Origin: Pseudolactococcus reticulitermitis | GTDB taxonomy: Bacteria > Bacillota > Bacilli > Lactobacillales > Streptococcaceae | Direction of reading: 5' to 3' | NCBI RefSeq assembly: GCF_002260845.1 | Contig: NZ_BEDT01000002.1 | Location: 186,001-250,000 of the forward strand | DNA length: 64,000 bases | Shown: positions 1 through 9,067 of the stretch, one piece after another | Layout: every line of letters begins with the position of its first letter | How positions within the stretch are numbered: position 1 is the first letter of the stretch | Notes under the pieces: generated by a model | The model's database searches: none | Told to the model about the DNA's origin: nothing | The model's input: the letters and a program-made list of their open reading frames with translations, nothing else | Program-made: the position numbers and the translations under genes

Positions 1-402
1 ATGGCAACTTATAATTTTACTCCGAAAGATATTTACGATGCAGATTTTGATGTGAAAATGCGTGGTTACGATAAAGACCAAGTCAATGATTTATTAGATG
101 ATGTCATTGTCGATTACGAAAAATTTCAAGAAGAAATTCTAGCTTTGCAAGAAGAAAATGAATTTTTGAAGAAAAAAATCCGTAACATTGAGTCAAAACC
201 ACAGGTTGCAGTTTCTGAAAACACACAACGGTTTAACCCAATTACTGCGTCAACAGATGCAACTGAAACAGCGAGTGGCCCACGTGTGACGATGAAATCA
301 GCCAATAATTTTGACATTCTTAAACGTTTAAACCGTTTGGAACGTGCTGTTTTTGGTCCTCAAGCCCAAGCAACAGCAGCAAATGATATCTCTGCAGAAT
401 AA
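1..402 (+). CDS. gpsB: cell division protein GpsB (DivIVA family)
   Basis: This 133-residue protein starts within the N-terminal DivIVA/GpsB lipid-binding motif (TPKDIYDADFDVKMRGYDKD) and continues as a charged coiled coil to about residue 65. A low-complexity linker and a short C-terminal helix (about residues 100-118) that would mediate oligomerisation follow. GpsB coordinates septal and peripheral peptidoglycan synthesis by binding penicillin-binding proteins at mid-cell. The ATG is the first base of the window, so the ribosome binding site and promoter lie outside it. The neighbours rnpB, a THUMP methyltransferase and mapZ reproduce the streptococcal division-gene order, which supports the call. 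Confidence 0.93.
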   Translation: MATYNFTPKDIYDADFDVKMRGYDKDQVNDLLDDVIVDYEKFQEEILALQEENEFLKKKIRNIESKPQVAVSENTQRFNPITASTDATETASGPRVTMKSANNFDILKRLNRLERAVFGPQAQATAANDISAE

Positions 403-441
403 GACGTCGGTTATTTCCGATACTTTCACACATTTTAACAA

Positions 442-847
442 CCAGTTTTTGGATAATTGCGCGGTTTCTTGGAGTAATCCTTGTGAATCGTGAGGAAAGT
501 CCATGCTCGCGCGGGCTGCGATGCCCGCAGTGTTTGTGCTAGGCGAAACCATAAGCCTAGGTAGGTTTGTCAGACCTAACGGCTGAATTTTAGCTAAGTT
601 TTCTCACGAAAATAGGCGACGAATTCTGTAAAAGTGCCATAGAGACGAGTTGCTTTGGAAACAGAGCAAGTGGAACGTGGTAAACCCCTCAAGCGAGCAA
701 CCCAAACTTATGGTAGGGGCACTTGTCACGCGGAAATTGAACGCACGACGAGGCTATTTTTAGGCTTGCTTAAAAATAGCAGACAGATGATTATCGAAGG
801 TTGGCTGAACGGTCAACTGGAACAAAACATGGCTTATAGAAAACTGG
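442..847 (+). ncRNA. rnpB: RNase P RNA (type B)
   Basis: This is the catalytic RNA of ribonuclease P, which cleaves tRNA 5' leaders. The conserved gaggaaagtccatgctc block lies near 490-506 and the conserved 3' region (ggcttatagaaaactgg) at 831-847. The 5' ccagtttt at 442-449 pairs with aaaactgg at 840-847 as helix P1, which sets the ends. Length (about 406 nt) and position between gpsB and the methyltransferase fit Firmicutes type-B RNA. An intrinsic terminator follows directly. An overlapping frame in this RNA is not a gene. Confidence 0.95.
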
Positions 848-855
848 ATGACAGG

Positions 856-883
856 GGCTGGAGCGCAAAGCTCCAGCCTTTTT
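856..883 (+). terminator. rnpB terminator
   Basis: An 8-bp perfect stem (ggctggag / ctccagcc) with a 7-nt loop is followed by five T residues, immediately after the RNase P RNA. Confidence 0.9.
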
Positions 884-942
884 GAGATACTATGCTTGTT
901 TGACTAGGTCTCAAACGAGAGACAACTCATAGAAAAGAAAAG

Positions 943-2094
943 ATGAAAAATAATTTTAATTTAGTCGCAACAGCAGCGGCGGGACTTGAAAGTCTAACCG
1001 CGCGTGAATTACGAGATTTAGGCATTGAAACGAAACTAGATGATCGCTCACGTGTTTTATTTTCAGGTGACAAGGAAACGATTGCCAAAGCCAATCTCTG
1101 GTTGAGAACGGCTGATCGTGTCAAAATCATTATCGGTGAATTTCCGGCTAAAACTTTTGATGACCTATTTGAAGGTGTCTACGCCTTAGATTGGGCTGAG
1201 CTTTTACCTTTCGGCGCTCAGTTTCCAATCGCCAAAGCTAAAGCCATCAAGTCTGACTTACACAATGAGCCAAGTATTCAGGCGATTACGAAAAAAGCCA
1301 TCGCTAAAAAAATGCAAGTCCATTATCATCGACCTGAAAATGTACCAATCCCTGAAACAGGTGCGCTATTTTCGATTGAAGTCGCTTTACATAAAAATGT
1401 GGCGACCATCATGCTGGATACAACAGGAGAGTCGCTCTTTAAGCGGGGCTATCGGGTTGACAAAGGTGGCGCACCGATTAAGGAAAATATGGCGGCGGCT
1501 ATTATCATGTTGACCAACTGGCGCGCCAATATGTCACGCCCTTTTGTTGACCCCACCTGTGGTTCAGGGACATTTTGTATCGAAGCGGCTTTGATTGGGA
1601 TGAACATTGCACCAGGTTTCAACCGAGACTTTGCTTTTGAAGCGTGGCCGTGGTTTGAAGATGAGATTTTCAAAAAAGTTCGAGATGATGCGGAAAGTCT
1701 AGCCAATTATGATGCCAAACTTGACATTTCTGGGTTTGATATTGATGGGCGGATGATCCAAATCGCCCAAGAAAATGCCCTCGAAATCGGTCTCGATGAC
1801 ATCATTCACTTCAAGCAAATGCGTCTGCAAGACTTTCGCTCTGACAAATTAGACGGTGTCTTGATTTCTAACCCACCTTATGGCGAGCGGTTAGGCGATG
1901 AGATGGCGGCCTATGAACTCTATGAAGAAATGGGTGAGACCTTCAAGCCACTTGAGACTTGGAGTAAATATATCATCACAAGTGATTTAGAATTCGAAAA
2001 ACATTATGGCGCTAAGGCGACTAAAAAACGTAAGTTATACAATGGTCGCTTGCGGACAGATTTGTATCAATATTTTGGTAAGAGAATAAAATAA
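943..2094 (+). CDS. THUMP-domain class I SAM-dependent rRNA methyltransferase (YpsC/RlmL type)
   Basis: This 383-residue protein has an N-terminal THUMP RNA-binding region (about residues 1-160) and a C-terminal Rossmann methyltransferase domain. The SAM-binding segment DPTCGSGTFCIEAA is at about 203-216, and the catalytic NPPYGERLG of base N-methyltransferases is near 310. The family methylates a guanine N2 in 23S rRNA (RlmL/YpsC type); the exact target base cannot be read from sequence. The start follows a purine-rich aagaaaag, which is only a weak ribosome binding site. One base separates its stop from mapZ, so the two are probably co-transcribed. Confidence 0.9.
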   Translation: MKNNFNLVATAAAGLESLTARELRDLGIETKLDDRSRVLFSGDKETIAKANLWLRTADRVKIIIGEFPAKTFDDLFEGVYALDWAELLPFGAQFPIAKAKAIKSDLHNEPSIQAITKKAIAKKMQVHYHRPENVPIPETGALFSIEVALHKNVATIMLDTTGESLFKRGYRVDKGGAPIKENMAAAIIMLTNWRANMSRPFVDPTCGSGTFCIEAALIGMNIAPGFNRDFAFEAWPWFEDEIFKKVRDDAESLANYDAKLDISGFDIDGRMIQIAQENALEIGLDDIIHFKQMRLQDFRSDKLDGVLISNPPYGERLGDEMAAYELYEEMGETFKPLETWSKYIITSDLEFEKHYGAKATKKRKLYNGRLRTDLYQYFGKRIK

Positions 2095-2095
2095 T

Positions 2096-3691
2096 ATGGC
2101 TAAAAAAAAGAAAAAGACAGCTTACAAGGAAAAAACATTGGCAATGAAAGATGCTGAAAACCTGACAGTTGAACAGGTTGCGGCTAAGTCTGATGAGCTT
2201 GAGACTGAAAATTTGACTAAGGAAAGCTCGCTTGATAAGTATATTCGTCAGCACAGATCTGATATTGAATCTGCTAAAAAAGCGCGGCAACTCAAAGCAG
2301 CGGCAGCATCTGAAAGTCTGGATAAGTTAGTCAAAACAGTTAGAAAAGAAGCAACTGCTGAGACAAAAGAGCCAGTTGCTCCAGAAGCTGAAATCGAAAC
2401 GTCAGAAACACCAGAGGTTGCTGAAAATACTGGAATGACTGAAGAAGTTGAGCCTGATTTTCCAGAGCTTCAAGGGTCTTTTGACACGGTCGTTTTGTCA
2501 GATGAAGCTGGCACTGAAACAGAACCAGCTGAGCCTGCGCTAACTGAAAAGTCTGATGATGTCCCTGTCAATCAAGCTGAACCTGTACCAGTTGTTGCAC
2601 CATCAGCGACCAAAATATCAGAACCCAAGGCTGAGCCTAAAGCACCTATCAAAGTCCCTGAAATGATAGTGCCTCAAGCCAGTCCAGCCAATTCAAGTGT
2701 AACTTCTGATGAAGCAACTCACTCACATAAAAAGCCAGTCATTATCGGTGTCTGCGCCTTGCTCTTATTGGCAGTGGGGGGAGCAGTCTGGTACCATTTT
2801 GATCAAGTGAATCAAAAACAAGCTACCCAAACCGAAAAATTAGAGGCTAAAAAGTCTGAGGAAGCTAAAAAAACAGCTGCTTTTAACAAAGTTTATGCGA
2901 CATTTTTCGTAGATGATAAAGCGACAAAATTAAAAAATGATCAGTTTGATCACATCGACAAGCTGACCGGCGAGTTGGATAAGTTGAAAAACCAATCTGA
3001 CTACAAAACGTTGCAAGCCAAAGTAGCCGAACTCAAGTCGGAAATCTCAGCGATTAAAGCAATGAATGGGAATTTCGATAAGGCCGTTATCAAGGATGGT
3101 GTTTTGGATAAATCAGTGCAGGTCCGAGAGGGTGCTAAGTTGAGCTATACGGCGACCGAAAATGACGCGCTCAATATCTTATTAAAAGACGCTGTTGCCC
3201 ATGGACAAGCCCAGCAAAAAGCTAAGACTTCTGAAGCACCAGCGCCGGCAACCCCAGCCCAACCAGTCGCACCATCAGCGCCTGCTAATACGACAACAGC
3301 ACCCGAACAAGGGGCTGCTACAGCGCCAGCGGGCTCAGCCAGTACGCCAGTATCTACTGGCTCTGGCTTATCAACCGCTCAGTATCAAGCCCAATATCCA
3401 AACGTCAGCCTTTCTACGGGAAATTCCCGTGTTCCGGTGGATCCAAACGCTGACCTCAGCAATCCCGCCTATGCTTGGGCGCCTGGTATCCAAGAGTTAG
3501 TCTTGCAAAAATGTCGTGATCGCGGCTATATCACAGGTAATGCCTATATCCTTTTGCCAGCAAGCATCCAAAAAGGCAACGGCTATTACAATCTCTACCG
3601 ACCTGACGGCACTTATCTCGTTTCGATTAACTGTAAAACAGGATACTTTGTCGGCAATGGCGCGGGCCATGCGGATGACTTGGATTACTAA
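2096..3691 (+). CDS. mapZ: mid-cell-anchored protein Z (division-site positioning)
   Basis: This 531-residue bitopic protein has a Lys-rich N-terminus, a long acidic Glu/Pro/Ala-rich cytoplasmic region (to about residue 212), one membrane helix (VIIGVCALLLLAVGGAVWY, about 215-233), a Lys/Glu coiled coil and an extracellular part. That part has an Ala/Pro/Thr-rich linker (about 375-430) and a compact C-terminal domain ending in GNGAGHADDLDY. MapZ forms rings that mark future division sites in streptococci and guide FtsZ. The bitopic plan, the C-terminal domain and the position after gpsB-rnpB-methyltransferase fit. It is somewhat longer than the pneumococcal protein, mainly in the low-complexity regions. 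The cytoplasmic threonines phosphorylated by StkP in pneumococcus could not be assigned. Confidence 0.88.
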   Translation: MAKKKKKTAYKEKTLAMKDAENLTVEQVAAKSDELETENLTKESSLDKYIRQHRSDIESAKKARQLKAAAASESLDKLVKTVRKEATAETKEPVAPEAEIETSETPEVAENTGMTEEVEPDFPELQGSFDTVVLSDEAGTETEPAEPALTEKSDDVPVNQAEPVPVVAPSATKISEPKAEPKAPIKVPEMIVPQASPANSSVTSDEATHSHKKPVIIGVCALLLLAVGGAVWYHFDQVNQKQATQTEKLEAKKSEEAKKTAAFNKVYATFFVDDKATKLKNDQFDHIDKLTGELDKLKNQSDYKTLQAKVAELKSEISAIKAMNGNFDKAVIKDGVLDKSVQVREGAKLSYTATENDALNILLKDAVAHGQAQQKAKTSEAPAPATPAQPVAPSAPANTTTAPEQGAATAPAGSASTPVSTGSGLSTAQYQAQYPNVSLSTGNSRVPVDPNADLSNPAYAWAPGIQELVLQKCRDRGYITGNAYILLPASIQKGNGYYNLYRPDGTYLVSINCKTGYFVGNGAGHADDLDY

Positions 3692-3780
3692 GCTGTTCTG
3701 ACAAGAAGGTATGAACTTTGAACCGCTGTTTTTGGCACATTTACTGATTTTAAGTCAGAAATGTTCCTGAAAATAGGATA

Positions 3781-3793
3781 AAAACCGAACGTT
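3781..3793 (+). promoter_or_regulatory. PurBox upstream of purC (PurR activator site)
   Basis: aaaaccgaacgtt matches the lactococcal PurBox consensus AWWWCCGAACWWT at 12 of 13 positions (G for W at position 11). Its centre (3787) lies 77 bp upstream of the transcription start predicted from the -10 at 3852. Lactococcal PurR is known to activate from about -76. Confidence 0.85.
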
Positions 3794-3801
3794 TAAGACA
3801 G

Positions 3802-3828
3802 AAACTGCCTGATTTAGGCAGTTTTTTT
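3802..3828 (+). terminator. mapZ terminator, between PurBox and purC promoter
   Basis: The stem aaactgcc / ggcagttt with a short loop is followed by a T tract. It ends the mapZ transcript and sits between the PurBox and the purC -10, as also seen at purM and guaC. Confidence 0.88.
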
Positions 3829-3851
3829 CATGATTTCAACAAATTTTACGT

Positions 3852-3857
3852 TATGAT
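3852..3857 (+). promoter_or_regulatory. purC promoter -10
   Basis: tatgat is a good -10 hexamer with predicted start near 3864. No strong -35 is visible, consistent with dependence on an activator. Confidence 0.7.
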
Positions 3858-3884
3858 AGATTTATATTAAACTTAGGAGAAATC

Positions 3885-4607
3885 ATGACTGAAAAACGGA
3901 CATTACTCTATGAAGGTAAGGCAAAAAATCTCTATCTGACAGATGACGAGAGAATTGTTTTGGCTGCCTACAAAGATCAAGCAACAGCACTCAATGGCAA
4001 GAAAAAAGACCAGATTGCGGGTAAAGGTGAGCTCAATAACCAAATTACCAGTCTGATTTTCCGTGAGCTGAATCGTCGTGGTGTCAAAACGCATTTCATT
4101 GAACAAGTCTCTAAAACCGAACAGTTAAATACAAAAGTTGACATTATTCCCTTGGAAGTGGTCGTTCGAAATTATACGGCAGGCTCATTTTCCAAACGTT
4201 TTGGGATTGAAGAAGGCGTGAAATTTCCAACGCCAATCGTTGAATTTTACTATAAAAATGATGATTTGGATGATCCTTTTATCAATGATGCCCATGTTAA
4301 ATTTTTAGACATTGCAAGCGATGACGAGATTGCCTTTCTCAAACAAGCAGCGCTTGAAACTGATGCGATTTTGACAGATATTTTTACCAAAATTGGTCTC
4401 AAATTGATTGATTTCAAATTGGAATATGGTCGTTTGCCTGACGGCACCATTATCCTAGCTGATGAAGTGTCTCCTGATACCTCACGCCTTTGGGATGCCG
4501 ATAATAACCATCTTGATAAAGATGTCTATCGCCGTGACTTAGGGGATATAATCCCAGTTTATCAAAAAGTCCTCGCCGATTTACAAGCAGAATTTGAAGG
4601 AAAATAA
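3885..4607 (+). CDS. purC: phosphoribosylaminoimidazole-succinocarboxamide synthase (SAICAR synthetase)
   Basis: This 240-residue enzyme of de novo purine synthesis couples CAIR and aspartate with ATP to give SAICAR. It has the N-terminal [10 protein letters not shown], the GKGELNNQI segment, the [16 protein letters not shown] motif and the C-terminal [11 protein letters not shown] motif that contacts substrate. Length is normal for the bacterial enzyme. A ribosome binding site (taggaga) precedes the ATG. It is the first gene of a purC-purL operon under PurBox control. PurL starts 4 nt after its stop. Confidence 0.97.
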   Translation: MTEKRTLLYEGKAKNLYLTDDERIVLAAYKDQATALNGKKKDQIAGKGELNNQITSLIFRELNRRGVKTHFIEQVSKTEQLNTKVDIIPLEVVVRNYTAGSFSKRFGIEEGVKFPTPIVEFYYKNDDLDDPFINDAHVKFLDIASDDEIAFLKQAALETDAILTDIFTKIGLKLIDFKLEYGRLPDGTIILADEVSPDTSRLWDADNNHLDKDVYRRDLGDIIPVYQKVLADLQAEFEGK

Positions 4608-4611
4608 TCTC

Positions 4612-7600
4612 GTGAAAAAACGTATTTTTGTCGCTAAAAAACCTGAATTTAAAGTCAAAAACCATGCCCTCTTGACAGAGTTACAACATAATCTGCAACT
4701 TGAAACGTTGACATCTGTTAATATCGTCCAAGTCTATGATGTTTTTCATGTGGCAGATGCTATTTTGGCTGCTGCGGAACAATCTATCTTCTCTGAAAAA
4801 GTGACGGACAACCTGTTGAGCGATGCAACAGTCAAGGCTGCTCTTGCTGAGTCTAAATTTTTCGCCATTGAGGCACTTCCGGGACAATTCGACCAGAGGG
4901 CAACCTCGGCAGAAGAAGCGCTATTCTTGCTAGGTGCGAGCCATGATGCCGTCGTCAAAACGGCACAACTTTATCTGCTCAATTCGGATTTGTCTGACGC
5001 GGAATTTGAAAAAATTAAGACCTATCAGCTCAACGCTGTTGATTCACGCTTTAAAGACATCGAAACTGAGATTGCGGAGGAAACCATTTCAGGTGCGAGT
5101 GACAGGATTCCAGTTCTCGAAGACTTTATCACAAAATCTGAAACTGAGATTGCTGACCTGCACACAGCTTACTCACTCGCCATGGAAGTGGCTGATTTGG
5201 TGTGGATTCAGGATTATTTCAAGACAGTAGACCGAAACCCAACCGAAACGGAATTGAAAGTTTTGGATACCTATTGGAGTGACCATACGCGTCATACGAC
5301 TTTTGAAACAGAACTCCGACATATTGATTTTTCACGTTCAAAATTTCAGACGCAACTTCAAGCGACATTTGAAAAATACCTGACCATGCGTGAAGATATC
5401 AACCGGAGCGAAAAGCCAACGACATTGATGGAGTTGGCGACGATTTTCGGGCGTTACGAGCGTGCCAATGGTCGTTTAGATGACATGGAAGTGTCTGATG
5501 AAATTAATGCTTGTTCGGTTGAGATTGAAGTCGATGTCAATGGTGTCAAAGAACCATGGCTCCTCATGTTCAAGAATGAAACGCATAATCACCCGACTGA
5601 AATCGAGCCGTTTGGTGGGGCGTCGACTTGTATCGGGGGTGCCATTCGCGACCCACTTTCTGGTCGTGCCTATGTCTATCAAGCCATGCGAATTACAGGT
5701 GCGGGCGATATTACGGCGCCGATTTCTGAGACGCGAGCGGGTAAATTGCCACAGCAGGTCATCTCTAAAGGGGCTGCCCATGGTTACAGCTCCTACGGTA
5801 ACCAGATTGGGCTTGCGACGACTTATGTCAAGGAATATTTCCACCCCGGTTTCATCGCCAAGCGTTTGGAGACTGGTGCTGTTGTCGGTGCTGCACCAAA
5901 GGAAAATGTCCTGCGTTTGAAACCTCAAGCAGGTGATGCGATTATCTTATTCGGTGGCAAAACAGGTCGTGATGGCGTCGGTGGGGCGACTGGGTCGTCT
6001 AAGGTTCAGACCAAGGAAACAGTTGAAACCGCAGGCGCTGAGGTTCAAAAAGGTAATGCCATTGAAGAACGTAAGATTCAGCGCCTGTTCAGAAATCCAG
6101 AAGTGACACAGCTCGTTAAAAAATCTAATGACTTCGGTGCGGGTGGTGTCTGTGTTGCTATTGGTGAATTAGCAGACGGCTTACGCATTGATTTAGATAA
6201 AATTCCATTGAAATATCAAGGGCTATCAGGAACTGAAATTGCGATTTCTGAATCGCAAGAACGAATGTCTGTTGTCGTTGAAGCTAGAGACGTTGATAAA
6301 TTTATCGCTGAATGTGCCAAGGAAAACATTTTGGCGGTTCAAGTCGCAGAAGTGACTGAAAAAGCCAACCTAACCATGGTCTGGAAAGGGCAAACGATTG
6401 TTGACATCGAACGCTCATTCCTCGATACAAATGGTGTTCGTGTCGTTGTGGATGCCACCGTTGTTGATTCTGACTTACCTGTACCATTTGATAAAACATC
6501 AACTTTAGAGACGCTAGATACTGATTTGAATGGTCTCTTGTCAGAGCTCAACTTCGCCTCACAAAAAGGTTTGCAGACGATTTTTGATAGCTCCATCGGG
6601 CGCTCAACAGTCAACCAACCGATTGGTGGTCGCTATCAACTTACACCAACTGAAAGCACTGTTCAGAAATTACCAGTCTTGCACGGTGTGACCGATACTG
6701 TTTCCCTACTTGCGCATGGCTACAATCCAGAAATCGCGGCTTGGTCACCTTATCACGGTGCAGCTTATGCTGTGATTGAGGCGACAGCACGTCTGGTTGC
6801 GACAGGTTCAAACTGGGCTCAAGCACGTTTTTCATACCAAGAATATTTTGAGCGCATGGACAAACAGCCTGAACGTTTTGGTAAGCCACTTGCGGCTCTC
6901 CTTGGCTCGATCGAGGCGCAAGAACAGCTCGGCTTGCCGTCAATCGGTGGGAAAGATTCCATGAGTGGCACCTTTGAGGACATCACAGTGCCACCAACAC
7001 TGATTGCCTTTGGCGTGACGACGTCTGAAACAGACCGCATCTTATCGCCTGAGTTTAAGTCCCCTCATGACAATATCTACTATATCCCTGGCATAACGGT
7101 CACAGATAACATCAACTGGGACATTATCAAATCGAATTTTGACTTGCTGACAGACTTGCAAGCACACCATAACATCACGGCAGCCATTTCGACCAAGGCA
7201 GGCGGTTTTGGTGAAGCCATCGCCCTCATGACCTTCGGCAATCACATCGGTGCCAACCTTGCCCTATCTGACATCTCAGACATCATCAAAGCGCAGTTTG
7301 CTGGCTTTATCTTCACCTCTCCTGAAGAAATCACAGGTGTGACAAAAATCGGTCGTACAACGACGGACTTTAATCTCGTGATCAATGGTATCAGCCTGTC
7401 AGGTGAGACCTTATTGTCAAGCTACGAAAGCCCGCTAGAATCAGTCTATCCAACTTTGTTTGAACAAGCTGATCGTTTAGTAGAGGTTGAGACGAAAGCT
7501 TCTCACGCGACGATTCAAGCACCGGCTAAAATCGAGACACCGATCGTCTATATCCCAGTCTTTCCGGGGACTAACTGTGAATACGATACAGCCAAAGCCT

Positions 7601-8325
7601 TTGAAGCAGCGGGTGCTCAAGCTAAAATCGTACCCTTCCGTACCTTAGATATTGCGGATTCAATCAAGGAAATGGTTGCCAATATCGCGCAAGCCAATAT
7701 TCTCATGTTTGCGGGCGGTTTCTCGGCAGCCGACGAGCCGGATGGTTCTGCCAAATTTATCGTCAACATTCTCTTGAACGAGCAAGTCAAATCAGCCATT
7801 GATGCCTTTATCGCGCATGGTGGGCTGATTCTTGGAATCTGTAATGGTTTCCAAGCCTTGGTCAAATCTGGCTTGCTGCCTTATGGTCAATTTGACAGCT
7901 TGACTAATCAGTCACCAACCCTGTTCTATAATGATGCCAATCAGCACGTGGCGAAAATGGTTGAGACCAAAATCACCAACACCAATTCGCCGTGGTTGAC
8001 AGGTGTTCAAGTCGGTGACATTCATACCATTCCAGTTTCGCACGGAGAAGGGAAGTTTGTTGTTTCCGATGCTGAACTCGCTGACTTGATTGACAACGGT
8101 CAAATCATCACACAATACGTTGACTTTGATGGCAAACCAAGCATGGATTCTTTCTACAATCCCAATGGTTCAGTCGCAGCCATTGAAGGCATTATCAGTA
8201 AAAACGGTCAGATTCTCGGTAAAATGGGACATTCTGAACGCTATGAAGCTGGACTTTTCAAAAATATCCCCGGTCATAAAGATCAGCAACTTTTTGAAAG
8301 TGCTGTGGCTTATTTTAGAGGTTAA
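4612..8325 (+). CDS. purL: phosphoribosylformylglycinamidine synthase, long single-chain form
   Basis: This 1237-residue FGAM synthase converts FGAR, glutamine and ATP to FGAM. It is the large fused form: the PurS-like N-terminal region, two AIR-synthase-type halves (HNHPTEIEPFGGAST near residue 325; SIGGKDSMSGTF near 775), and a C-terminal glutamine amidotransferase with FPGTNCEYD, the nucleophile in GLILGICNGFQAL and the SHGEGKF histidine. I chose GTG at 4612 because AAGGA at 4597-4601 lies about 10 nt upstream; an in-frame TTG at 4594 lacks a ribosome binding site and overlaps purC. Separate purS and purQ are unnecessary and absent. No purF follows; the operon ends at a hairpin. Confidence 0.96.
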   Translation: MKKRIFVAKKPEFKVKNHALLTELQHNLQLETLTSVNIVQVYDVFHVADAILAAAEQSIFSEKVTDNLLSDATVKAALAESKFFAIEALPGQFDQRATSAEEALFLLGASHDAVVKTAQLYLLNSDLSDAEFEKIKTYQLNAVDSRFKDIETEIAEETISGASDRIPVLEDFITKSETEIADLHTAYSLAMEVADLVWIQDYFKTVDRNPTETELKVLDTYWSDHTRHTTFETELRHIDFSRSKFQTQLQATFEKYLTMREDINRSEKPTTLMELATIFGRYERANGRLDDMEVSDEINACSVEIEVDVNGVKEPWLLMFKNETHNHPTEIEPFGGASTCIGGAIRDPLSGRAYVYQAMRITGAGDITAPISETRAGKLPQQVISKGAAHGYSSYGNQIGLATTYVKEYFHPGFIAKRLETGAVVGAAPKENVLRLKPQAGDAIILFGGKTGRDGVGGATGSSKVQTKETVETAGAEVQKGNAIEERKIQRLFRNPEVTQLVKKSNDFGAGGVCVAIGELADGLRIDLDKIPLKYQGLSGTEIAISESQERMSVVVEARDVDKFIAECAKENILAVQVAEVTEKANLTMVWKGQTIVDIERSFLDTNGVRVVVDATVVDSDLPVPFDKTSTLETLDTDLNGLLSELNFASQKGLQTIFDSSIGRSTVNQPIGGRYQLTPTESTVQKLPVLHGVTDTVSLLAHGYNPEIAAWSPYHGAAYAVIEATARLVATGSNWAQARFSYQEYFERMDKQPERFGKPLAALLGSIEAQEQLGLPSIGGKDSMSGTFEDITVPPTLIAFGVTTSETDRILSPEFKSPHDNIYYIPGITVTDNINWDIIKSNFDLLTDLQAHHNITAAISTKAGGFGEAIALMTFGNHIGANLALSDISDIIKAQFAGFIFTSPEEITGVTKIGRTTTDFNLVINGISLSGETLLSSYESPLESVYPTLFEQADRLVEVETKASHATIQAPAKIETPIVYIPVFPGTNCEYDTAKAFEAAGAQAKIVPFRTLDIADSIKEMVANIAQANILMFAGGFSAADEPDGSAKFIVNILLNEQVKSAIDAFIAHGGLILGICNGFQALVKSGLLPYGQFDSLTNQSPTLFYNDANQHVAKMVETKITNTNSPWLTGVQVGDIHTIPVSHGEGKFVVSDAELADLIDNGQIITQYVDFDGKPSMDSFYNPNGSVAAIEGIISKNGQILGKMGHSERYEAGLFKNIPGHKDQQLFESAVAYFRG

Positions 8326-8338
8326 TCAGAATTATTAT

Positions 8339-8379
8339 AAAAATCATGTTGAGTTTGATTTTATCTGCATGATTTTTTT
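8339..8379 (+). terminator. purL terminator
   Basis: The stem aaaaatcatg / catgattttt with a 19-nt loop continues into a T run directly after purL. Confidence 0.8.
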
Positions 8380-8424
8380 GTGGCGATTGCTCATTTAAAA
8401 AAGATAGAAATGGGTTGATTGAAA

Positions 8425-8433
8425 TGATATAAT
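8425..8433 (+). promoter_or_regulatory. extended -10 promoter of the 8.5-kb unknown gene
   Basis: tgatataat is an extended -10 (TGn plus a perfect TATAAT) about 84 nt before the ATG of the next gene. Confidence 0.65.
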
Positions 8434-8516
8434 GAATTTAATCTGATTGAAGATTGTAAAGGAATATATCAAAGCACAACAAAAAATATCGTCTATAATG
8501 GTTATGGGGATTAACA

Positions 8517-8975
8517 ATGGGAGTGACAGCAAGACAAACAAAATTCATTTTTAGAACAAAAGAACTACTGAGTTTGAGTAGCTCTGTCTCTGTTAAAGAA
8601 CGTGAAATTTTAACACGTGCTGCGATAGCTTTTAATGAAGGAGTAGCCTTTAAAAAAGTAATCAATGTTCTTTCGTTAGGCTTGAGAGACTTAGAAATAT
8701 ATCAACAAAATGGTCTAACACCAAACGCTGATAAGTTATTTAAAGATATCCAAGAAATTTATGGTGAGCCAGTTGACTTTCTAGGTGCACGAGATTGGAA
8801 ATATGATAATCCTGATTTTGAATGGGTAGGAAATGGAAGATATGGCGGAAAATGGAGACGTAAGGGGGATGTCTATTGTAATAGTTTCCGTTCGCAGTTT
8901 ATTTCAGTAATACTATTTATTGCTATTTTAATATGTGTTGTGTTGCTCTTATTTTTCTTACCTAAGTTCTTATAA
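8517..8975 (+). CDS. unknown protein with C-terminal membrane anchor
   Basis: I do not recognise this 152-residue protein. Residues 1-80 are helical and charged (FRTKELLSLSSSVSVKERE). A Trp/Tyr/Gly-rich stretch (about 95-118, DWKYDNPDFEWVGNGRYGG) follows, and one hydrophobic helix closes the protein (ISVILFIAILICVVLLLFFL). This suggests a cytosolic domain tethered by its C-terminus. ATG 8517 follows a weak atgggga site. The gene is markedly AT-richer than purL and radC around it, and it pairs with another unknown membrane protein. The helical N-terminus loosely recalls bacteriocin-immunity-type proteins, but I could not establish homology. Confidence 0.6.
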   Translation: MGVTARQTKFIFRTKELLSLSSSVSVKEREILTRAAIAFNEGVAFKKVINVLSLGLRDLEIYQQNGLTPNADKLFKDIQEIYGEPVDFLGARDWKYDNPDFEWVGNGRYGGKWRRKGDVYCNSFRSQFISVILFIAILICVVLLLFFLPKFL

Positions 8976-8990
8976 AAGAGGAGATGCCAA

Positions 8991-9041
8991 ATGTCTAAAG
9001 GGTTAGTGCATCCAATCAATCTATTAAATATTGTGAATTAG
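8991..9041 (+). CDS. possible 16-residue ORF or gene remnant
   Basis: An ATG preceded by a very good ribosome binding site (agaggagatg) opens a 16-codon frame (MSKGLVHPINLLNIVN) ending at TAG. It lies between the two unknown membrane-protein genes. It could be a translated leader peptide or the decapitated start of a lost gene. Nothing beyond the ribosome binding site supports expression. Confidence 0.3.
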   Translation: MSKGLVHPINLLNIVN

Positions 9042-9067
9042 CTAATCATTAGTATGTGGAGAAATAA

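Noticed and set aside
655-885. 76-codon frame inside the RNase P RNA
   Set aside because: It lies wholly in the structured catalytic RNA with conserved helices; no ribosome binding site and no protein-like pattern.
3720-3775. Second, inverted PurBox upstream of purC (aatgttcctgaaaat)
   Set aside because: It fails four of 13 consensus positions, including part of the CCGAAC core.
5476-5928. Opposite-strand 150-codon frame inside purL
   Set aside because: A shadow of the strongly conserved purL coding sequence; no promoter or ribosome binding site.
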